DNA of 45,185 bases from Eubacterium sp. CAG:841 (GTDB lineage Bacteria; Bacillota; Clostridia; Oscillospirales; CAG-272), in the NCBI GenBank assembly GCA_000437375.1, contig FR898226.1, forward strand, positions 25,720-70,904. The letters are read 5' to 3'. The notes beneath the pieces were generated by a model, which was not told the DNA's origin, did no database searches, and saw nothing but the letters and a program-made list of their open reading frames with translations. This document shows, piece after piece, positions 40,640-45,185 of the stretch (its first letter is position 1; each line of letters starts with the position of its first letter). The position numbers and the translations under genes are program-made.

Positions 40640-42154
40640 TTGAGAAAGAACAGTGTAAAAAGCAGTATATTCACACGGTACATGTCTGCGTTTCTGATGA
40701 TTATATTTGTAAGCTTTACCATACTTACGGTTATAATATCTTCAATGACGATACAGGCTGCAAACGAACAGAAAAAAGATGATGCACAACAGAATATGGC
40801 GTTGCTTAAAACTTATATCGACGATATGTGGAGAAATACTTTTCCTCACAATTCGTTTGAACAGTTTGTAAAGCAGAACAACACGGAAATTGCCACTATG
40901 ATAAACATTTTGTCGCGGAAGTCCGACGAAATGAACGTGTTTATAACAACACCGGACGGGAAAATACTTGTTTCGACCGACGGCACATATTCAGGAAAAA
41001 GAATAAGCGACGGAGATGTTCTTTCGGCGCTTACATCCGCAAATCCTTCTATTTATTCACAGCTTTACAGCGATATGGGCGGACTCCTGGAAAAGAAGCA
41101 CGGAATGTTTGTTACTGCTTTCAATTACGGAAACAGCTCATATGATGGGGCGCTTATCGTTTGCTATGGTACGGGAGAGCTTGATATGCTCTCCAAAAGT
41201 ACGATAAAAACAATAATTCTTGCAAGTCTTTGGGTAATGATAGCTTCGTTTATTGCAGTATATTTCATCAGCGAAAAAATAGTTTCGCCTATAAGACAGA
41301 TGAGCATTGCTACGAAACGTTTTGCGTCTGGAGAATTTGATATAAAAATTCCCGTTGAAGGCTCAGATGAAATAGCCGAGCTTGCCACCGCATTCAATTC
41401 AATGGCGGATTCACTTGCAAACATCGAATATATGCGTTCAAGCTTCCTTGCAAATGTTGCGCATGATCTCCGTACGCCGATGACGAGTATTTCCGGATTT
41501 ATAGACGGAATACTCAGCGGAGCGATACCGCCTGAACAACAAAGCTATTATCTCGGTGTTATCGGGCAGGAGATAAGACGGCTTTCAAGGCTTGTTTCGA
41601 ATATTCTTGATATTTCGAGAATGGAGGCCGGAAACAGAAAATTTGAAAAAACGCCGTTTGATATATGTGAAACGGCACGAATAATACTTCTCACCTTTGA
41701 AGCCAAAATAGATGCAAAAAAACTGAATGTTGAGTTTGACGCTCCCGACGACAGGCTGTATGTATATTCAGACAAGGACGCTGTTTACCAGGTGCTTTAC
41801 AACCTATGTGAAAACGCAGTTAAATTTTCAAAGGACGGAGGACTTTATCGCATCACGATAAAGGATAACGGCGGAAAAGTAAGCGTTTCCGTATTTGATG
41901 AAGGAATAGGAATATCAAAAGACGACCTTCCTCACGTTTTTGACAGATTCTATAAAAGCGACAAGAGTCGCGGACTTGACAAGTCCGGAGTAGGACTCGG
42001 GCTTTATATAGTAAAGACCATCATGGATAATCTCGGTGAACAGATAACGGTTGACAGCGTTTTGGGGGAATATTGCAACTTTACTCTCAACCTTACGAAA
42101 TATACCGGCAAATTACCATCTGCTCAGGAACAGCATATTGACAAAAAAGAATAA
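40640..42154 (+). CDS. Two-component sensor histidine kinase
   Basis: 504 residues, starting at TTG 40640 with AGGGAG 7 nt upstream. Membrane helix 1 about 14-36, an extracytoplasmic sensor region (about 37-186), helix 2 about 187-212 (TIILASLWVMIASFIAVYF), HAMP (SEKIVSPIRQMSIATKRFASGEFDIKI), HisKA with the phospho-accepting H275 (FLANVAHDLRTPMTSISGF), and the HATPase_c domain with N box NLCENAVKFS, G1 box DEGIGIS, F box FDRFYKSDKS and G2 box GVGLGLYIVKTI. The signal is unknown. Partner of the response regulator just upstream. Confidence 0.93.
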   Translation: MRKNSVKSSIFTRYMSAFLMIIFVSFTILTVIISSMTIQAANEQKKDDAQQNMALLKTYIDDMWRNTFPHNSFEQFVKQNNTEIATMINILSRKSDEMNVFITTPDGKILVSTDGTYSGKRISDGDVLSALTSANPSIYSQLYSDMGGLLEKKHGMFVTAFNYGNSSYDGALIVCYGTGELDMLSKSTIKTIILASLWVMIASFIAVYFISEKIVSPIRQMSIATKRFASGEFDIKIPVEGSDEIAELATAFNSMADSLANIEYMRSSFLANVAHDLRTPMTSISGFIDGILSGAIPPEQQSYYLGVIGQEIRRLSRLVSNILDISRMEAGNRKFEKTPFDICETARIILLTFEAKIDAKKLNVEFDAPDDRLYVYSDKDAVYQVLYNLCENAVKFSKDGGLYRITIKDNGGKVSVSVFDEGIGISKDDLPHVFDRFYKSDKSRGLDKSGVGLGLYIVKTIMDNLGEQITVDSVLGEYCNFTLNLTKYTGKLPSAQEQHIDKKE

Positions 42155-42166
42155 AAAGTATATTAT
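42138..42166 (+). promoter_or_regulatory. Promoter of rpe inside the end of the kinase gene
   Basis: TTGACA (42138-42143), 17 bp, TATTAT (42161-42166). The -35 box is within the last codons of the kinase gene and the predicted start falls in the terminator stem that follows. Confidence 0.5.
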
Positions 42167-42167
42167 A

Positions 42168-42198
42168 AATACGTCCACATAAAGTGCGGACGTATTTT
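42168..42198 (+). terminator. Intrinsic terminator after the kinase gene
   Basis: AATACGTCC (42168-42176) with GGACGTATT (42188-42196), then TTTT. Confidence 0.75.
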
Positions 42199-42227
42199 AC
42201 TTATCAGATTTATCGGAGGATAGTGCT

Positions 42228-42893
42228 ATGATAAAGATATCGCCTTCAATGCTTGCGGCGGACTTTGAAAGATTGGGAGATGAAATAGCATGCGTTGAAA
42301 AAGGCGGAGCGGATTGGCTTCACATTGACGTTATGGACGGAATATTCGTTCCGAACATTTCGTTCGGCATGCCTGTCATTGCTTCTATAAGAAAAGGCTC
42401 AAGGCTTTTCTTTGACACGCATCTTATGATAACAGAGCCCGGAAGATATATAGATGATGTAGCAAAAGCGGGAGCCGACGGAATAACGATACATTACGAA
42501 AGCTGTGACAATCAACTTGATGTTATAAAGCATATAAAGGAATTAGGGCTTAAAGCGGCTATGGCTATAAAGCCGAAAACATCGGCAGAAGTACTCAAAC
42601 CTTATCTTCCTTACATTGATATGATACTTGTAATGACCGTTGAGCCGGGTTTTGGCGGTCAGAAGTTTATAGAACATACTTTGGAAAATGTGAGAACAGC
42701 GAAGCGTCTTGTTGAAGAAAGCGGCAGAGAAATAGACATAGAAGTGGACGGAGGGCTTAATCCCGTGACGACCGCACTCTGCGCCGAAGCAGGGGCAAAT
42801 GTAATCGTTGTCGGCAATGCAATCTTCAAAGCGGAGGATGTAGCGGCTACAATAGCAGAGCTTCGCGCGGCTGCCGAAAATGCCGTAAAATAG
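42228..42893 (+). CDS. rpe: Ribulose-phosphate 3-epimerase
   Basis: Interconverts ribulose 5-phosphate and xylulose 5-phosphate in the pentose phosphate pathway. 221 residues, TIM barrel. SPSMLAADFERLGDEI, WLHIDVMDGIFVPNISFGMPV with metal ligands H and D, HLMITEPGRYIDD, MTVEPGFGGQKFIE, and IEVDGGLNPVTT are all canonical. GGAGGAT before ATG. Followed by a serine acetyltransferase 44 nt later. Confidence 0.97.
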   Translation: MIKISPSMLAADFERLGDEIACVEKGGADWLHIDVMDGIFVPNISFGMPVIASIRKGSRLFFDTHLMITEPGRYIDDVAKAGADGITIHYESCDNQLDVIKHIKELGLKAAMAIKPKTSAEVLKPYLPYIDMILVMTVEPGFGGQKFIEHTLENVRTAKRLVEESGREIDIEVDGGLNPVTTALCAEAGANVIVVGNAIFKAEDVAATIAELRAAAENAVK

Positions 42894-42937
42894 AGTTTTA
42901 TTAACCTTGAACAATATAAGCAAAGCAGGAGAAACCG

Positions 42938-43828
42938 ATGAACAAAAATTTAGGCGACAGTATATACAAATCCGCACTTGAAATGGAGCAATTCTGCGGT
43001 GAAAGCGATATGTTTTCCAAAGAAAAGAACGTAAAACTTCCTTCAAAAGATGTTATAATCGGTATACTTAAAGATCTTCGTAAGGTGATTTTCCCCGGGT
43101 ATTTCGGGAGCGAAACACTTGAAACCTATGGTAGCTTTGCGAATTACACGCTTTGCTCCGTGTCCGAAAGGCTGACGTCACAGATAAGGCTTGTAATAGG
43201 CGGAGAAGAGGCAGAGGCTGAAGCAAATATCGTATGCGAGCGATTTGTATCTGAGCTTCCGAAAGTACAGAGGTTGCTTGAAAAAGATATATTCGCTATG
43301 TACGAAGGCGATCCCGCGGCGCATGATATAGGGGAAATAATTGTATCTTATCCCGGTATATTTGCTATTTTTGTATATAGGCTCGCACATATTCTGTATC
43401 TTGAAAAGGTCCCGATGATACCGAGAATAATGACAGAATATGCCCACAGCAGAACAGGTATAGATATAAACGCCGGTGCAAGGATAGGAGAGTATTTCTT
43501 TATAGATCACGGTACGGGAGTTGTAATAGGAGAAACTACTGTTATAGGAGACAGAGTTAAGATATATCAGGGAGTTACGATAGGCGCACTTTCGACAAGA
43601 AAAGGTCAGGGTCTTTCCGGAGTAAAGCGCCATCCCACAATAGGGAACGATGTCACTGTTTATTCCGGAGCAAGTATTCTCGGTGGGGAGACGGTTGTCG
43701 GCGACGGCGCGATAATAGGTGGCAATGCTTTTATTACTTCGTCTGTTCCGCCGAGAACAAAGGTAATAGTAAAAGCTCCGGAGCATATTTTCAAAACCGA
43801 TAAACCCGACGGGAGTTGGGAAATATAA
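42938..43828 (+). CDS. cysE: Serine O-acetyltransferase (EpsC type)
   Basis: Transfers acetyl from acetyl-CoA to L-serine, the first step of cysteine synthesis. 296 residues, with the longer N-terminal helical domain of the EpsC type. The C-terminal left-handed beta helix has hexapeptide repeats: GIDINAGARIGEYFFIDHGTGVVIGETTVIGDRVKIYQGVTIGA, including the catalytic DHGTG-x-VIGET. The C-terminal part has VTVYSGASILGGETVVGDGAIIGGNAFITSSVPP. No O-acetylserine sulfhydrylase is nearby. AGGAG precedes ATG. Confidence 0.93.
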   Translation: MNKNLGDSIYKSALEMEQFCGESDMFSKEKNVKLPSKDVIIGILKDLRKVIFPGYFGSETLETYGSFANYTLCSVSERLTSQIRLVIGGEEAEAEANIVCERFVSELPKVQRLLEKDIFAMYEGDPAAHDIGEIIVSYPGIFAIFVYRLAHILYLEKVPMIPRIMTEYAHSRTGIDINAGARIGEYFFIDHGTGVVIGETTVIGDRVKIYQGVTIGALSTRKGQGLSGVKRHPTIGNDVTVYSGASILGGETVVGDGAIIGGNAFITSSVPPRTKVIVKAPEHIFKTDKPDGSWEI

Positions 43829-43839
43829 AATATATTCAA

Positions 43840-43886
43840 ATCCGCGCGCGGTCAGAAGTAATTTTGCGTGCGGATATGATTTTTTA
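43840..43886 (+). terminator. Terminator after the serine acetyltransferase gene
   Basis: A 10-bp stem (43840-43849 with 43866-43875, one G-T pair) with a 16-nt loop, followed by ATGATTTTTTAT. Confidence 0.7.
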
Positions 43887-43911
43887 TGAAAAATAAACTT
43901 GGGTGATGATT

Positions 43912-44577
43912 ATGGAAAGCAAAAAAACGAAGGCAGTTATCTTTGATCTTGACGGCACACTTCTCGATACGCTTGAGGATCTTTGTGACAGCGTAAACGT
44001 TTCTATGGATGCGATAGGTGCGCCGCACAGGACGATAGACGAAGTGAGAAATTTTGTCGGAAACGGGATAAGGCGTCTTATGATACTGTGCGTTCCCGAA
44101 GGAGAGAAAAATCCGAAATTCGATATTGCCATAACCTCGTTTCTTACTGATTATAAGGTAAACTGCAAAAACAAAACAAAGCCTTACGACGGGATACCGC
44201 AGTTGCTTTCAGGGCTTGCAGATGACGGATATAAGCTTGCTGTTGTTTCAAACAAAGCCGATTTTGCCGTAAAGGAGCTTGTACGTGATTATTTCGGAGA
44301 TCTCATTTCTGTGGCTACCGGCGAGAACGAAAGCGCAGGAATCAAAAAGAAGCCTTCTCCCGATACAGTTTTTGCCGCAATGAAAGAGCTTGGCTGCGAA
44401 AAGGAAAATGCCGTTTATGTCGGCGATTCGGAGGTTGATGTCATGACGGCGAAAAACGCCGGAATACGCTGTATTGCGGTTGAGTGGGGCTTCAGGAGCA
44501 GAGAGGTTCTTATAGGCGCCGGAGCTACTGAAATAGTTTCTTCTGCGGAAAAACTGAGAAAAGCAATTGAAAAATAA
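43912..44577 (+). CDS. HAD-family hydrolase, phosphoglycolate phosphatase-like
   Basis: 221 residues from ATG 43912; GTG 43903 and ATG 43906 are in-frame alternatives, but they overlap the GGTGAT that best serves as ribosome binding site. HAD motif I is VIFDLDGTLLDT with nucleophile and acid Asp, motif II VVSNKAD, motif III Lys near IKKKPSPDTV, motif IV VYVGDSEVDVMTAKNAG. A helical cap (about 18-80) makes it a subclass I member like Gph or PpaX. The substrate is not certain. Confidence 0.88.
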   Translation: MESKKTKAVIFDLDGTLLDTLEDLCDSVNVSMDAIGAPHRTIDEVRNFVGNGIRRLMILCVPEGEKNPKFDIAITSFLTDYKVNCKNKTKPYDGIPQLLSGLADDGYKLAVVSNKADFAVKELVRDYFGDLISVATGENESAGIKKKPSPDTVFAAMKELGCEKENAVYVGDSEVDVMTAKNAGIRCIAVEWGFRSREVLIGAGATEIVSSAEKLRKAIEK

Positions 44578-44585
44578 ACCTAAAT

Positions 44586-44622
44586 GCCGATCGCGCGCTG
44601 TTTTGAAGCGTTTGCGGTCGGC
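44586..44622 (+). terminator. Hairpin after the HAD hydrolase gene
   Basis: A 9-bp stem (44586-44594 with 44614-44622, one T-G pair), with an inner CGCT/AGCG stem, followed by TATAATATTTTA. The T-rich tail is weak. Confidence 0.55.
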
Positions 44623-44659
44623 TATAATATTTTATAAATCAATTTTTTCACAAAATATA

Positions 44660-44688
44660 TTTACAAATATAAATTTTTAAGTTAATAT
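44660..44688 (+). promoter_or_regulatory. Promoter of pyrH
   Basis: TTTACA (44660-44665), 17 bp, TAATAT (44683-44688), about 65 nt before the ATG. A small hairpin, ACGGC-TTAT-GCCGT, lies in the leader near 44713-44726. Confidence 0.5.
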
Positions 44689-44753
44689 AGATGTGTAGGG
44701 CATTTTATGCATAACGGCTTATGCCGTAATCTGAAGATATCGGGGTATTTAAC

Positions 44754-45185
44754 ATGGAAAAACCTGCTTACAAGAGGGTGCTTGTCAAGCTTTCCGGAGA
44801 AGCGCTCGCCGCCGGTGGAGACGGCATCCTGAATTTTGACTACCTGAAAAAGGTTTGCGGCGTTATAAAACGCTGCGTTGACGCCGGAACGCAAGTCAGC
44901 ATAGTTGTCGGAGCCGGAAACATATGGCGCGGAAGACAGGGCGCCGATATGGACAGGACTCGCGCCGACCAAATGGGAATGCTTGCGACAACGATCAACT
45001 GTCTCGCACTTCAGGACGTTTTTGAACAGCTTGGAGTCGAGACGCGCGTTATGACGGCAATCGAAATGAAGCAGTTTGCGGAACCGTATATAAGAAATAA
45101 GGCGATATCGCATCTTAACAAGGGCAGAGTTGTTATATTCGGTTGCGGAATAGGTTCTCCGTTCTTTTCAACCGATACGGCTGCC
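44754..45185 (+). CDS. pyrH: UMP kinase PyrH (5' part, cut by the window end)
   Basis: First 144 codons of uridylate kinase, which phosphorylates UMP to UDP. The reading frame is open to the last base, so the gene continues past the window. The start is ATG 44754. Family motifs are RVLVKLSGEALA, VSIVVGAGNIWRGRQGADMDRTRADQMGMLATTINCLALQDVFE, and VIFGCGIGSPFFSTDTAA. The usual length is about 240, so some 95 residues are missing on the right. The ribosome binding site (CGGGG) is weak. Confidence 0.93.
   Translation, partial: MEKPAYKRVLVKLSGEALAAGGDGILNFDYLKKVCGVIKRCVDAGTQVSIVVGAGNIWRGRQGADMDRTRADQMGMLATTINCLALQDVFEQLGVETRVMTAIEMKQFAEPYIRNKAISHLNKGRVVIFGCGIGSPFFSTDTAA

Noticed and set aside
1..45185. 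CRISPR arrays, insertion sequences, toxin-antitoxin or phage-defence modules
   Set aside because: Read on both strands; no spaced direct repeats, transposase motifs or typical small two-gene modules were found.

Overview
The window reads as chromosomal core DNA of an uncultured member of the Bacillota, class Clostridia (an Oscillospirales/Christensenellales-like gut or anaerobe lineage is my best guess). Reasons: the heat-shock operon order hrcA-grpE-dnaK-dnaJ-prmA behind a CIRCE operator, a group II ECF transporter (EcfA1-EcfA2-EcfT) beside truA, a TPP-riboswitch-controlled thiT, strong GGAGG ribosome binding sites, sigma-A-type promoters with 17-bp spacers, a YhaM-like HD protein and a paired ACT/DUF711 module. 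Genes are packed tightly, many with ATGA-type overlaps. I see no prophage, integrase, transposase or CRISPR array.

Layout. 1-2225 (minus): dusB, an sce7726-like predicted nuclease-fold protein and an SGNH/GDSL hydrolase, apparently one operon. 2340-5640 (plus): an operon starting with a degenerate prephenate-dehydratase/ACT-like protein followed by ruvC, ruvA and ruvB (Holliday-junction processing). 5650-9809: an RlmI-like methyltransferase, ecfA1, ecfA2, ecfT and truA. 9834-15772: a DUF5711-like membrane-anchored protein, a CvpA-like protein, a ClpE-type Clp ATPase with an N-terminal zinc finger, an ACT-domain protein and its DUF711/UPF0210 partner. 15830-19201: an exported pair, a Thr-rich LamG-like lipoprotein and a large M6-type metalloprotease. 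19262-21483: a metallophosphoesterase and a YhaM-like exoribonuclease. 21534-23178 (minus): thiamine pyrophosphokinase and thiamine transporter ThiT behind a TPP riboswitch with its own terminator. 23267-29027: the CIRCE-controlled heat-shock operon ending in prmA. 29067-31277: an orphan polytopic membrane protein and a CdaR/PucR-type regulator. 31355-35466: S41 (CtpA-like) protease, greA, lysS and a membrane-anchored unknown. 35486-35955: four tRNAs (Gly, Arg, Val, His), then ppa. 36618-39670 (minus): ychF, nfo and a NahK-like kinase. 39806-42154: a two-component system. 42138-45185: rpe, serine acetyltransferase, an HAD phosphatase, and the 5' part of pyrH, cut by the window end.

How it fits together. 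The ECF energising module (EcfA1A2T) has no dedicated S-component next to it. The riboswitch-controlled ThiT 14 kb away is a plausible client, with thiamine pyrophosphokinase converting imported thiamine to TPP, the riboswitch ligand. Protein quality control is represented by DnaKJ/GrpE/HrcA, the Clp ATPase and two exported proteases. Most of the window is conserved housekeeping. The least explained elements are the degenerate PDT-like protein heading the ruv operon, the exported LamG/M6 pair with a Cys-TM-Lys C-terminal tail, the orphan membrane protein behind a consensus promoter and leader hairpin, and the membrane-anchored unknown after lysS. No clear new defence or mobile system was found.
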